From Sporosarcina sp. FSL W7-1349 (GTDB taxonomy: Bacteria > Bacillota > Bacilli > Bacillales_A > Planococcaceae): a stretch of 64,000 nt of DNA. Where the stretch lies: contig NZ_JBBOOK010000001.1 of NCBI RefSeq assembly GCF_038003045.1, positions 1,364,001-1,428,000 of the forward strand, read 5' to 3'. The position numbers and the translations under genes were made by a program. The notes below the pieces were generated by a model, which saw nothing but the letters and a program-made list of their open reading frames with translations, was not told the DNA's origin and did no database searches. This document shows, piece after piece, positions 1-8,955 of the stretch; the first letter of the stretch is position 1, and each line of letters starts with the position of its first letter.

Positions 1-441
1 TGCAATATAGTTCATCATGATCGTGACAATGACTTCATGTACCCGCAAAGTCGCTTTTAGCAGGCCAGGTATGAATCCCCAAAGGGCGCCCGCTACAGCG
101 GCAGCCAACAACGCCAGCGGCAAATGGATGATTTTAGGCAATTCAATCGCGGTCCCGACAAAAGTTGCCGCAAACCAACCAACGATCAGCTGACCTTCAA
201 CCCCAATATTGAAGAGGCCCGTCCGAAAAGCGAAGGCGACTGCAAGACCCGCCAATATATAGGGGCTAATTTGGCGGATTGTCTCCCCGATAGCATAGGA
301 ACTCCCGAAAATTCCGTTCCACAAGGCAATATATGCTTGAACAGGATCATAATCGCTGAACAGCATGACAACTGCCCCGACTAACAGGCCAAGGATAATG
401 GCGATAACAGGAACAAGTACAGTAACAAGCCTATTCGACAT
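1..441 (-). CDS. nupP: Nucleoside ABC transporter permease, NupP-like (partial, C-terminus outside window)
   Basis: Membrane subunit of a BMP-type nucleoside importer. Translation from the ATG at 441 gives a hydrophobic protein open to the left edge, so about the first 147 residues are visible. It starts with a long apolar segment (residues 5-25), and FRTGLFNIGVEGQ and the following membrane segments are typical of the BPD_transp_2 permease family used with RbsA-like ATPases. The start overlaps the end of the upstream ATPase gene by 11 bases, which implies translational coupling. A GGAAGG sequence lies a little far upstream of the ATG. The assignment to nucleosides rests on the neighbouring lipoprotein and ATPase; the substrate is inferred. 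Confidence 0.85.
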   Translation of the reverse strand, partial: MSNRLVTVLVPVIAIILGLLVGAVVMLFSDYDPVQAYIALWNGIFGSSYAIGETIRQISPYILAGLAVAFAFRTGLFNIGVEGQLIVGWFAATFVGTAIELPKIIHLPLALLAAAVAGALWGFIPGLLKATLRVHEVIVTIMMNYIA

Positions 442-2002
442 GGCGGTCGTCACCTTCCTTCAATACGACATCATCCCCGACAACGATCATTTCTTCTTTG
501 GCATGGCCCGCCATAAGAAGACCTAATTCTTGTTCAGTTGTTTCATATGGCAGTACCGTATCTACAATCTGTCCATCATAAATGACTGCAATCCGATCGG
601 AAACATTCATCACCTCGTCCAATTCAAAAGAGATGAGTAAGACCGCTTTTCCATTATCCCGTTGTTCAATAAGCCGTTTATGGATAAATTCAATCGCCCC
701 GACATCCAGTCCTCGGGTCGGCAAAGCGGCAATGAGCAATTCGGGATTCCGATCCACCTCGCGGCCGATGATCAATTTCTGCTGATTCCCCCCGGATAGG
801 GCGCGCACTAATTCATGTTCCCCTTGTGTGCGCACGTCGAAAGCTGCAATGATATCCTTTGCTTTTTGAGAGATAACTTTATAATCCATTAGACCGTTTT
901 TGGAAAACGGCTTTTTATAATACGTTTGCAATGCGGCATTATAACCGACGGAAAAATCCAAGACGAGTCCGTGTTTATGGCGGTCTTGCGGAATATGCCC
1001 AAGACCCGCTTCCGTGATTTCCCGAGGCTTTTTCCCGGTGACGTCCACCGTGTCGAGAAACACATTCCCGCTTTTCACCTTCCGCAAGCCGGCAATCGCT
1101 TCGATCAATTCCGATTGTCCATTGCCATCAATACCCGCAATGCCGACGATTTCACCTTTCCGGACGGATAGATTGAGCCCTTTCAATTTAGGAATACCCC
1201 GGTAATCCTCAACAACCAAATTCTCAATCCGAAGCACTTCTTCTATCGGTCGAGAAGGCCCTTTTTCGGTTTTAAACGTCACCTGGCGACCGACCATCAT
1301 CGTAGCCAGTTCTACGGGCGTCGTCTCCGATGTGACTACAGTGCCGATTCCTTGTCCTTTTCGGATGATCGTCACACGGTCGGAGACATCCATGATTTCT
1401 TGCAATTTATGCGTGATGATGATAATCGATTTTCCTTCGGCGATCAATTTCTTCATAATGGAAATCAATTCCTGGATCTCCTGTGGGGTCAAGGAGGCTG
1501 TCGGTTCATCGAAAATCAAAATGTCAGCACCGCGATAAAGCGTTTTTAAAATCTCCACCCGTTGCTGCATGCCAACCGAAATATCTTCAATTTTTGCATA
1601 GGGATCGACATCGAGCCCGTACAGCTTAGAGATTTCCGCCACTTTTTTGGCTGCGGCTTTTACATTGATCATGCCCATTTTTTTCGGTTCATTACCGAGG
1701 ACGATATTTTCCGTAACCGTCAGATTTTCCACGAGCATGAAGTGCTGATGCACCATGCCGATCCCTTGGCTATTGGCCACATTCGGATCGGTGATGGCGA
1801 TCGCTTTCCCTCGTACCCGGATTTCCCCGCCATCCGGCTGGTACAATCCGAAGAGGACATTCATCAGCGTCGATTTCCCGGCACCATTTTCCCCTAAGAG
1901 GGCATGGATTTCCCCTTTTTTCAGTTGGAGAGTGATATTATCATTGGCAACAAAATTGCCGAATACCTTTCGGATATTCAGCATCTCCACTACGTATTCC
2001 AT
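431..2002 (-). CDS. nupO: Nucleoside ABC transporter ATP-binding protein, NupO-like
   Basis: Cytoplasmic ATPase with two fused ABC domains, about 523 residues, as in the RbsA/NupO type. The first Walker A is GENGAGKS at residues 37-44, followed by a signature region (ISVGMQQR) and Walker B ILIFDEPTASL. The second half has GIDGNGQSE in place of a canonical P-loop, plus LSGGNQQKL and LPTRGLDVGA, the degenerate second site usual for this family. An upstream in-frame ATG at 2026 is possible. I prefer 2002 because an AGGGAGTGG sequence lies just before it and homologues begin at this point. It lies between the lipoprotein gene nupN and the permease nupP and should energise uptake through that permease. 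Confidence 0.9.
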   Translation of the reverse strand: MEYVVEMLNIRKVFGNFVANDNITLQLKKGEIHALLGENGAGKSTLMNVLFGLYQPDGGEIRVRGKAIAITDPNVANSQGIGMVHQHFMLVENLTVTENIVLGNEPKKMGMINVKAAAKKVAEISKLYGLDVDPYAKIEDISVGMQQRVEILKTLYRGADILIFDEPTASLTPQEIQELISIMKKLIAEGKSIIIITHKLQEIMDVSDRVTIIRKGQGIGTVVTSETTPVELATMMVGRQVTFKTEKGPSRPIEEVLRIENLVVEDYRGIPKLKGLNLSVRKGEIVGIAGIDGNGQSELIEAIAGLRKVKSGNVFLDTVDVTGKKPREITEAGLGHIPQDRHKHGLVLDFSVGYNAALQTYYKKPFSKNGLMDYKVISQKAKDIIAAFDVRTQGEHELVRALSGGNQQKLIIGREVDRNPELLIAALPTRGLDVGAIEFIHKRLIEQRDNGKAVLLISFELDEVMNVSDRIAVIYDGQIVDTVLPYETTEQELGLLMAGHAKEEMIVVGDDVVLKEGDDRHVE

Positions 2003-2173
2003 CGACTCCACTCCCTCGCCATTCATATATAAATCAGTTGTTCGCTCTATAAGGTAAGGTCAAATTAACACAAGAAAAGGCAACAGGTCGCAACCCTTTC
2101 TTCTATTAATTTCAGCCAGATCTTCCTTAGACCGCCTTCCTCCAACTTCTTTTCAAACTCCACTGGAGGCTGT

Positions 2174-2212
2174 ACTTGAATCAGCGGGATGTTGACTTCC
2201 GCTGATTCAAGT
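2174..2212 (-). promoter_or_regulatory. 14-bp perfect stem-loop between nupN and nupO
   Basis: The arms at 2174-2187 and 2199-2212 are exact reverse complements with an 11-base loop. No T-run follows on either strand, so it is not a standard terminator. In transporter operons such stems after the binding-protein gene often protect the upstream mRNA from 3' decay and so raise lipoprotein output. That role is inferred here. Confidence 0.6.
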
Positions 2213-2237
2213 CATAACCTTCCCGGTTTCCATCTTG

Positions 2238-3314
2238 TTATTTCTCTGGAAGTTCCGGAACTTCGATCTCTCCATCAATAATCTTCTTCGTATAATCTTC
2301 CACTTCAGCCATCACTTCTTCCGGAATGGCGCCTCGGGAGTCCGCCAACTCCACCCCTTGATCCGCAAGGCCGTAAGTTGTTACCACACCTCCAGGGAAT
2401 TCACCGTCGCGCGCCTGCTCCGCTATTTTTTTAACAGCGATATCGACCCGTTTTAACATGGATGTCAGTGTCACGCTCTGGTCCCCGACTTTTCCTTCAT
2501 CGTATTGGTCAGAATCGACACCGATGACCCAAACATATTCATCCGGATTTGCTTTTTTACGTTCTTTCGCTTCGGAGAAGATGCCGTTTCCAGTACCGCC
2601 AGCGGCGTGGAATATAATATCAACGCCCGAAGAGTACATTAAATTGGCCGCCGCTTTCCCCAAGTCGGCTTTCGTGAAATCATTTGTATAATGAACTTCC
2701 ACTTTGATATCCGGATTCACTGCTTCGGCACCTGCACGGAATCCCGCTTCAAACCGTTTGATGACCGGCAAGTCCCTGCCGCCGATAAATCCGACTTTAC
2801 CCGATTTCGACATGTTGGCTGCCACTACTCCGGCCAAGAAGGCGCCTTCCTGCTCTTTGAACATAACGCTTGCTACATTTGGCATGTCCGTCACTTCATC
2901 GACTAACGCGAAATGATTGTCGGGACGTTCCGAAGCAATGTCCTCCACCGCGTCTTTCACCATTGCCCCGATTCCAAAAATCAAATCGAAATCACGTGAT
3001 ATCAATTTATTCAGGTTCGGGATATACTCGGCTGCTTTTGTCGATTGAAGATAGTCATACCCGCCATTCCCTTTTTCTAAATTATTGTCTTTGCCAAATT
3101 GCTTGATTCCTTCCCAAGCAGATTGGTTGAAGGATTTGTCATCCACGCCGCCCTCATCGGTTACCATGGCGACCGAGAAGGTATCATCAGCTGACTGCTG
3201 CCCTTCTGTGTTGCCTCCGTTGTCTTTTTCCTTATCTCCGCCACCGCATGCCCCAAGTATCGTTCCGGCTGCCAGTAAGAATGAAAGGCCAAGGCCAAAT
3301 TTCCGTTTACCCAA
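2238..3314 (-). CDS. nupN: BMP-family nucleoside-binding lipoprotein, NupN-like
   Basis: Extracellular substrate-binding lipoprotein of the nucleoside importer, 358 residues. The N-terminus is a lipoprotein signal: MGKRK, an apolar stretch, then the lipobox LGAC with the modified cysteine at residue 23, followed by a low-complexity Gly/Glu/Asn linker. The mature part carries the BMP (Med/PnrA) features VTDEGGVDDKSFNQSAW, DLIFGIGAM and IGVDSDQYDEG. The start is TTG, preceded by GGGAGG with 8-base spacing. It is the first transporter gene, 44 bases after the GntR gene, so the regulator probably controls it. The family includes purine-nucleoside receptors such as PnrA; the exact ligand cannot be read from sequence. 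Confidence 0.9.
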   Translation of the reverse strand: MGKRKFGLGLSFLLAAGTILGACGGGDKEKDNGGNTEGQQSADDTFSVAMVTDEGGVDDKSFNQSAWEGIKQFGKDNNLEKGNGGYDYLQSTKAAEYIPNLNKLISRDFDLIFGIGAMVKDAVEDIASERPDNHFALVDEVTDMPNVASVMFKEQEGAFLAGVVAANMSKSGKVGFIGGRDLPVIKRFEAGFRAGAEAVNPDIKVEVHYTNDFTKADLGKAAANLMYSSGVDIIFHAAGGTGNGIFSEAKERKKANPDEYVWVIGVDSDQYDEGKVGDQSVTLTSMLKRVDIAVKKIAEQARDGEFPGGVVTTYGLADQGVELADSRGAIPEEVMAEVEDYTKKIIDGEIEVPELPEK

Positions 3315-3358
3315 TGACAGGACCTCCCTGTTTTTATTTAGTATGACGCCTAAACGTC

Positions 3359-4087
3359 TTATACCCGTTTTCGCACGACATGAAAACTGAATTTATCCGC
3401 CCGGAAGTAGTTCTTTGAGAAAAGGACCATTTCTCCATCTTCACTATAATGATGTTGGATTAGGGCAAGCAGCGGGATTTCCACACCGCAGCGGAGTATG
3501 GAAGAGGCTTCCTCGTCATAACCGACCGGTTCAATATAGGCAACCGCTTGGGAAATCCGGATATCTCCGGATTTTTCAATCGATTCGAAAATGGATTCGT
3601 TCCAAAGGTGCTCAACTCCTCCCGAAATCGTTCGGGCAAGGACTTGGTCGATGCAGTAGACAACCGGTTCACCGTCCGCCGTCCGTACCCGTTTAATTGT
3701 GACAAGGCGGTCTCCTTCTTCGCATGGAAAGGCACCCCCATTTTCCTCGGTCACCTCGGTATCATTGATATCCATGAAAATTGTCCCCGGTTCCATTCCC
3801 GCCTCGCGGATCATGGCAGACACGCTGGATAATTGCTCGATTCCGGATGTAAACAGCGGTTTCGGGTTCACAAATGTACCGACCCCATGTTTCCGCACGA
3901 TGACTTTTTCCTCTTCCAACAGCCGGAGCGCTTCCCGTAATGTGGAGCGGCTGACGCCAAGGGATCTCGCCAACTCAAATTCAGAAGGGAATTTTTCATT
4001 CTCCTTGAAAATCCCGTTTTCAATATCCTGTTTCAATCGTTCGATCACCTGTACATACAGATGTCGCTGATCCGCTTTCACTACCAT
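3359..4087 (-). CDS. GntR-family (HutC/UTRA subfamily) transcriptional regulator
   Basis: DNA-binding regulator of 242 residues. The N-terminal winged helix-turn-helix covers about residues 10-75 (FPSEFELARSLGVSRSTLRE, then a GVGTFV wing). A UTRA effector domain fills the rest (GEPVVYCIDQVLA and LALIQHHYSEDG regions). An in-frame TTG at 4090 would add one residue, but the ATG at 4087 has AGGAGGG correctly spaced. The gene lies directly upstream of the nup transporter on the same strand and behind a palindrome that could be its own operator. In B. subtilis a GntR gene (ymfC) also follows spoIIIE. Control of nup by this protein is inferred from position; the effector is unknown. Confidence 0.88.
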   Translation of the reverse strand: MVVKADQRHLYVQVIERLKQDIENGIFKENEKFPSEFELARSLGVSRSTLREALRLLEEEKVIVRKHGVGTFVNPKPLFTSGIEQLSSVSAMIREAGMEPGTIFMDINDTEVTEENGGAFPCEEGDRLVTIKRVRTADGEPVVYCIDQVLARTISGGVEHLWNESIFESIEKSGDIRISQAVAYIEPVGYDEEASSILRCGVEIPLLALIQHHYSEDGEMVLFSKNYFRADKFSFHVVRKRV

Positions 4088-4106
4088 CAAAACCCTCCTC
4101 CCCTAA

Positions 4107-4119
4107 GAGGTCAGACCTC
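4107..4119. promoter_or_regulatory. Candidate GntR operator palindrome
   Basis: A 13-base perfect palindrome, GAGGTC-A-GACCTC, lies 20 bases upstream of the GntR start and downstream of the candidate promoter. A further half-site TTTGACC follows at 4125-4131. HutC-type regulators bind short GT...AC palindromes, so autoregulation is plausible but not shown. Confidence 0.45.
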
Positions 4120-4147
4120 AGATGTTTGACCTTTTATATTCACGCTT

Positions 4148-4153
4148 ACTATA
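4148..4153 (-). promoter_or_regulatory. Candidate extended -10 promoter of the GntR-nup genes
   Basis: On the minus strand the sequence reads TGTTATAGT, an extended -10 (TGn plus TATAGT). The -35 region is weak. It lies about 30 bases upstream of the 4107-4119 palindrome, an arrangement that suits repression by a bound regulator. Confidence 0.4.
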
Positions 4154-4228
4154 ACACTTTAATCCTGTAAAATACAGATGCGGTAGGTAGATCGGTTTCG
4201 CATTCGGGATGGAAGGCTAGTGCTTTTG

Positions 4229-6580
4229 TTAGTATGCACCGTCATGTTCTCCTTTATCGAGCAGAACTTGTCTCGGTTTGCTTCCTTCTGATGGTCCGAC
4301 AATGCCGCGCATCTCCATCTGGTCGACAATCCGGGCCGCCCTGGAATAGCCGATGCGGAAGCGCCGCTGCAACATCGAGACGGATGCAGTCTGCATTTCA
4401 ACGACAAGCTGCACTGCTTCATCAAATAATTCGTCCGTCTCTTCATGAAGAGGGACTTCCTCCACATCTGTCGGGATCATTTCTTCCTGATATTGGGCCT
4501 TTTGCTGCTCAATGACGAAATTAACAATCGCTTCGACTTCCGCATCCGAGACGAAAGCGCCTTGGACCCGGGTCGGTTTGGAGACTCCCGCCGGCAAGAA
4601 CAGCATATCGCCCCTGCCGAGCAGTTTCTCCGCCCCTCCCGTGTCCAAAATCGTCCTAGAGTCCACAGCCGATGATACGGCAAAGGCAATCCGGGACGGG
4701 ATATTCGCTTTAATGATGCCTGTGATGACATCGACACTTGGACGCTGTGTCGCGATAATCAGGTGGATTCCGGCAGCACGCGCCATTTGGGCCAAACGCG
4801 TGATCGAGTCTTCAACATCGCTGGAAGCGACCATCATGAGGTCCGCCAACTCATCTACGATGACGACGATGAACGGCATACGCGGATGCTTTTCATCGTT
4901 CATCCGGTTCCATTCTTCGATATGTTCATTATAGCCTTCGATATTCCGTGTCCCGGTATGGGAAAACAGTTCATAGCGCCGCTCCATCTCCGCGACCACT
5001 TTTTGCAGCGCCTGGGAAGCCTTCCGCGGATCAGTCACGACCGGCGCGAGAAGATGCGGGACTCCATTATACACATTCAGTTCGACCATTTTCGGGTCTA
5101 TCATCATAAGCTTCACTTCATGGGGCTTCGCTCTCATTAAGATGCTCACGATGATGCCATTGATGCACACACTTTTCCCGCTGCCCGTTGACCCGGCGAT
5201 GAGGACGTGCGGCATCTTGTTCAATTCAGCGAGCATTGCCTGCCCGGTGACATCCCGGCCGAGTGAGATCATCAACTTCGAATCGGGCCGGCTATTCTCT
5301 TTCGACTCGACCACTTCCCGGAGACTCACCATGGCAATTGCATTGTTAGGCACTTCAATGCCGACCGCTGATTTTCCGGGAATCGGCGCTTCAATCCGAA
5401 TATCCCGCGCAGCGAGCGCCAAGGCGATATCATCCGCCAGACTGACAATCCGACTCACTTTTACGCCCGTATCTGGCAGCACTTCGTATTTTGTGACAGC
5501 TGGTCCCAAATGGACTTGCGTAACACGCACTTTGACCCCAAAGCTGAGGAAAGTCCGTTCCAGCGTCTGGGCATTTGCTTGGATGGAATCATACTCTTCC
5601 GATTGATCATGATGGGGCGTCTGTTTTAATAAGGTGGCTGGTGGAAGGATATAAGACTCGTTTTCCTCTTCCCCGGTCACTCCCGTATAGGTCGAAATTT
5701 CGACCTGCTTCGGTTGCTCGGACGTTTCCACAGCCGCCGCCTGCTCTTCCTCTGCCGGTTTATCCTCCACTTTCTCTATCCGTTCGCTAAAAGCGGATAT
5801 GATAGGCTGAGCCGGCAATGATTCCTCCTCCACGTCTCCAGCATCAGGTACATTCGGCACTGTCCGCACCTCTTGGATAAGTGATCTTTTTGTATCGCGC
5901 GATGAACGGGATGAGCGTGAAGGTTGTTTTTTCTTCCGTTTCTGCTTTCCTTTTTGCTCAAACAATCCTTTTATCGATTCGATGGCTGCCGGGAAATGCT
6001 CGGCGACATATGGAACGAGCGCTTTTCCGGTCAATAAAACAAGCCCGATCAACAGCAACAGCACACCCGCAACGGTCGCCCCCGCAGAATCGAGAAGCGA
6101 ATGGAACATCGCAAACAAGACTGCGCCGGCCATGCCGCCACCCAACGCCCCTGTCCTCGACTCGATGCCTTCATTCGTGATGAGCACCTTCCACGTCTCC
6201 TTCAAAGCGGAATTGGACATAAGGACCCGGCTTTCGTAGAGCTCTTTGAAAAGATAAATATGGCTGAATAATAGAAGGCTCGCCAAGATAAATAGACAGC
6301 CCGCGACAATCCGGTTTTTCCATCCGCCCATCTTCCGGTTAATCATATAAATCAAGGCCTGGATGATCAGCAATAACGGCAGGGCGCCATGCCAATTCCC
6401 GAAAACGAACCGTCCCACCGATGCCAGGCTCCTTCCCACAACACCGAACTCAAATATGATGATGACGGCAAGTCCGATCATCGCCAAGCCGACGACTTCA
6501 TAGAGCAACGGATTCCAGCCGCCCGTCTTCTTTTTTTGCGCAGTAGCGCGCTTTTTCTTTTTCTTCGCCCGTTTTGACAT
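4229..6580 (-). CDS. spoIIIE: DNA translocase SpoIIIE/FtsK
   Basis: Septal DNA pump that moves the chromosome into the forespore. At 783 residues it is close to the 787 of B. subtilis SpoIIIE. It has a very basic N-terminus (about residues 2-18), four or more membrane segments within the first 190 residues, a charged linker, then the motor with Walker [10 protein letters not shown] and Walker [13 protein letters not shown] winged-helix gamma domain at the C-terminus ([18 protein letters not shown]) reads DNA polarity. An upstream GTG at 6595 overlaps the Shine-Dalgarno sequence GAGGAGGGGG, so the ATG at 6580 is the start. The membrane anchor and synteny favour SpoIIIE over the soluble paralogue SftA. 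The tepA gene usually upstream is absent. Confidence 0.95.
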   Translation of the reverse strand: MSKRAKKKKKRATAQKKKTGGWNPLLYEVVGLAMIGLAVIIIFEFGVVGRSLASVGRFVFGNWHGALPLLLIIQALIYMINRKMGGWKNRIVAGCLFILASLLLFSHIYLFKELYESRVLMSNSALKETWKVLITNEGIESRTGALGGGMAGAVLFAMFHSLLDSAGATVAGVLLLLIGLVLLTGKALVPYVAEHFPAAIESIKGLFEQKGKQKRKKKQPSRSSRSSRDTKRSLIQEVRTVPNVPDAGDVEEESLPAQPIISAFSERIEKVEDKPAEEEQAAAVETSEQPKQVEISTYTGVTGEEENESYILPPATLLKQTPHHDQSEEYDSIQANAQTLERTFLSFGVKVRVTQVHLGPAVTKYEVLPDTGVKVSRIVSLADDIALALAARDIRIEAPIPGKSAVGIEVPNNAIAMVSLREVVESKENSRPDSKLMISLGRDVTGQAMLAELNKMPHVLIAGSTGSGKSVCINGIIVSILMRAKPHEVKLMMIDPKMVELNVYNGVPHLLAPVVTDPRKASQALQKVVAEMERRYELFSHTGTRNIEGYNEHIEEWNRMNDEKHPRMPFIVVIVDELADLMMVASSDVEDSITRLAQMARAAGIHLIIATQRPSVDVITGIIKANIPSRIAFAVSSAVDSRTILDTGGAEKLLGRGDMLFLPAGVSKPTRVQGAFVSDAEVEAIVNFVIEQQKAQYQEEMIPTDVEEVPLHEETDELFDEAVQLVVEMQTASVSMLQRRFRIGYSRAARIVDQMEMRGIVGPSEGSKPRQVLLDKGEHDGAY

Positions 6581-6644
6581 TTTCCCCCTCCTCACTAAAT
6601 CAGGTGGTCTTCAATCATTTCAGTACATATAAAGCCAACTTTAC

Positions 6645-6687
6645 TAAAAAAGGATTTCCCGCCGCAATGACGGCAAGGAAATCCTTG
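6645..6687 (-). terminator. Rho-independent terminator of rnjB
   Basis: Outer 10-bp arms at 6650-6659 and 6677-6686, with an inner GCCG/CGGC pairing, are followed on the minus strand by a run of six or more T. It separates rnjB from spoIIIE. Confidence 0.85.
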
Positions 6688-6699
6688 TTTGGTTGGAAA

Positions 6700-8367
6700 T
6701 CAATACTCCATAATAATCGGGATAATCATCGGTCTTCTCTTCGTTTGCTGGAACAAATAAGAACTTAACGTATCACGGATCTCTTGTTTAATGTTTGTCC
6801 ATTCAAACGTCTCTTTATTCACATACTTTTCGACAATCTTGCGGACCAGCTTGGCGGATTCCTCCAACAGTTCCTCGGATTCCCGAACATACACGAATCC
6901 ACGCGAAACGATTTCAGGTCCCGCAGCAATTCGTTTCTGCTTGCGGCTCAATGTGACGACAACCGTGAAGATGCCGTCCTGGCTCAGCAATTTGCGGTCA
7001 CGCAGGACGATATTGCCGACGTCGCCGACCCCGATGCCGTCGATGAGGACATTGCCCGCCTGCACACGGCCGCTCATCCGCATCTTATTATTCTTGAACT
7101 CGACGATATCGCCTTTATCTGCAATGAAAATCTGCGACTTTTCCAAACCGGTTTCCTGAGCTAGCTTGGAATGCGCGATGAGCATCCGGTATTCGCCTTG
7201 AATCGGGATGAAATATTTTGGACGCATCAAATTCAGCATCAGTTTAAGGTCTTCCTGGCTGCCATGCCCCGATACATGGACCTTCTTACTGGAGGTCAGT
7301 ACCGTCGCACCCGCCTTAGCCAGCTCATTCATCGTCTGGAACATTTCGACTTCCATCCCAGGCGAGGGAGTGAACGTAATCAGAATTGTATCCGTCTCTT
7401 TGATGCGGAGATCCTTATGGTGCTTGCGGACAATCCGTTCCAAAGCGTCAAGAGGTTCGCCTTTATTACCCGTCACGATAACGACGACTTGATCATCGTC
7501 ATATTTCTCAATGTCTTTTATCGGGATGACAATCTCATCATCGATATGCAAATATCCGAGTTTCATGCCGACTTCGAAATAACTTTCCAAGCTTTTCCCG
7601 ACGACTGCCACTTTCTTGCCGGTTTCGCTTGCCTTGTCGAACACTTGCTGAATACGGATAAAGTTCGACGCATAGAGCGCGACCAAAATGCGGCCTTCCG
7701 CCTTATGGAAAGTCTTCGAAAGTTCCTCTTCAATGACGGATTCAGATGTCGTGTAGCCAGGACGTTCCGCTTCCGAGGAATCGGACATGAGGATGAAGAC
7801 CCCTTCTTCACCAAGGCCCGCCATTTTCGCCATATCTGGACGGTATTTGCCTTTCGCGGACTGGTCAAATTTGAATTCCCCTGTATGGACGATAGCCCCT
7901 TCGCTCGTATGGAACACGATTCCAAGTGAATCTGGAATGCTATGTGTCGTATGGAAGAACGTAACATGCGTCTGCTTGAAGTTCATGCGGCTTTTATTCG
8001 TCACTTCGAAAAACTTCACCTGATGTGGCGCAGGCATCTGTTTGAGATGCTCTTTCGCCAAGGCAAGCGTCAGTTTCGATCCATAGACCGGCGCCTGCAC
8101 TTTCTGCAGCAAGTATGCGATCGAGCCGATGGCGTCTTCATGGCCATGCGTCAAGAAAATCCCTTTCACCCGATCTTTGTTCTCCTCGACATAGGAAATG
8201 TCCGGTATGACGATATCGATGCCGAGCATCTCGCCTTCCGGGAACATCAGCCCGGAATCAACGATGAACATTTCATCATCGATTTCTACGACATACATCG
8301 CCTTCCCGATTTCCCCGACTCCCCCGAGCGGGATGATTCTTATTAATTCGTTTTTGGTTTTTGTCAA
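6700..8367 (-). CDS. rnjB: Ribonuclease J2
   Basis: Metallo-beta-lactamase/beta-CASP ribonuclease, 555 residues, the same length as B. subtilis RnjB. The N-terminal lactamase motif reads HGHEDA at residues 74-79, where RNase J1 has HGHEDH. A later segment reads IPIQGEYRM where J1 has VHGEYRM. Both substitutions are typical of J2, the weakly active partner that forms a complex with J1. A longer frame extends to 8412, but TTG at 8367 has AGGAGG about 8 bases upstream and is the likely start. The position between dapA and spoIIIE matches B. subtilis. A long leader from a promoter near 8795 carries a repeat element. Confidence 0.93.
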   Translation of the reverse strand: MTKTKNELIRIIPLGGVGEIGKAMYVVEIDDEMFIVDSGLMFPEGEMLGIDIVIPDISYVEENKDRVKGIFLTHGHEDAIGSIAYLLQKVQAPVYGSKLTLALAKEHLKQMPAPHQVKFFEVTNKSRMNFKQTHVTFFHTTHSIPDSLGIVFHTSEGAIVHTGEFKFDQSAKGKYRPDMAKMAGLGEEGVFILMSDSSEAERPGYTTSESVIEEELSKTFHKAEGRILVALYASNFIRIQQVFDKASETGKKVAVVGKSLESYFEVGMKLGYLHIDDEIVIPIKDIEKYDDDQVVVIVTGNKGEPLDALERIVRKHHKDLRIKETDTILITFTPSPGMEVEMFQTMNELAKAGATVLTSSKKVHVSGHGSQEDLKLMLNLMRPKYFIPIQGEYRMLIAHSKLAQETGLEKSQIFIADKGDIVEFKNNKMRMSGRVQAGNVLIDGIGVGDVGNIVLRDRKLLSQDGIFTVVVTLSRKQKRIAAGPEIVSRGFVYVRESEELLEESAKLVRKIVEKYVNKETFEWTNIKQEIRDTLSSYLFQQTKRRPMIIPIIMEY

Positions 8368-8427
8368 AATAGTTCCTCCTATTGCCTCTATACATTGAAA
8401 TAAAAACTGCATCCGGGTTACCTACCG

Positions 8428-8582
8428 TTGATTTCCATTCCAGGCGGACGCTTTCTGCAAGCACGGCTTTAACTAATCGAACAGCAAATGGTTCGACCGC
8501 CGGTTTTTAACGCTACGCTTTTTGACGCAAAGCGCTCTTCATAACAGCCTGCGCAGGAGTCGCCGCCTTCCACTCCAATCAA
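8428..8582. repeat. Dispersed intergenic repeat (element D) with inverted TTGATT...GGCGG ends
   Basis: This 155-base non-coding element begins TTGATTTCCATTCCAGGCGG, and its other end, read on the opposite strand, is TTGATTGGAGTGGAAGGCGG. It has internal CGCTTTTTG..GCAAAGCG and CTGCGCAG pairings. The right half resembles 58040-58127 (CGCTTTTTG, GCAAA, TTC.T.AC.GC, then GGAGTCGCCGCCTTCC.CT.CAATC). Similar GGCGGCGACTCC repeats occur in many Bacillales genomes, as I recall. The element sits in the presumed 5' leader of rnjB. The 588-base gap 8368-8955 otherwise holds a promoter and two terminator hairpins; no gene was found in it. Confidence 0.65.
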
Positions 8583-8794
8583 CTGCATACTCTGTCTATT
8601 TTCATGAAAAAGTCTAAACCAATTTACATATGCTCAAAAAGCCGGGCAAGCTTCAAGCAGTCTTCGGCTTGGAATGAAAAGTATCCACCCGGACATGCCC
8701 GTCCATGGCGAAAACCCATTTTTACGGTTTCAGCCAAACTTCCCGCACTTCTTAAAATTCCTATTTGGTTTCCCGTCCACTTCAACTAAGATTC

Positions 8795-8823
8795 ATTATA
8801 CGGGACAAGCGCATTCTGCACAA
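8795..8823 (-). promoter_or_regulatory. Candidate sigma-A promoter for rnjB
   Basis: On the minus strand, TTGTGC (8818-8823) and TATAAT (8795-8800) are separated by exactly 17 bases. Use of this promoter would give rnjB a leader of about 420 bases containing repeat element D. Confidence 0.5.
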
Positions 8824-8825
8824 AC

Positions 8826-8859
8826 AAAAAAAGCCTTTTTGAATGACAATGGCTTTTTT
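8826..8859. terminator. Bidirectional AT-rich terminator hairpin
   Basis: AAAAAAAGCC pairs with GGCTTTTTT across an 18-base interval containing an extra T-run. T-tracts occur on both strands. It lies behind the main dapA terminator. Confidence 0.5.
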
Positions 8860-8896
8860 TATGTTTTTTAAATCAATTCAGTCATTTAATGTAACG

Positions 8897-8944
8897 ATAA
8901 AAAAGCCGAGCCATCGCCATCCGATTGGATGGTGAGGCTCGGCA
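8897..8944 (-). terminator. Rho-independent terminator of dapA
   Basis: GCCGAGCC arms at 8905-8912 and 8936-8943, with an inner CATCC/GGATG pairing, are followed on the minus strand by TTTTTT. It begins just 12 bases past the dapA stop. Confidence 0.9.
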
Positions 8945-8955
8945 CTGTCATTGAA

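Noticed and set aside
7171..7929. Plus-strand ORF of 252 codons opposite rnjB
   Set aside because: Lies fully antisense to rnjB, has no ribosome site and encodes a His/Arg/Phe-rich product typical of shadow frames.
8604..8871. Short plus-strand ORFs between rnjB and dapA
   Set aside because: No ribosome site, and they overlap the rnjB promoter and the terminators on the other strand.
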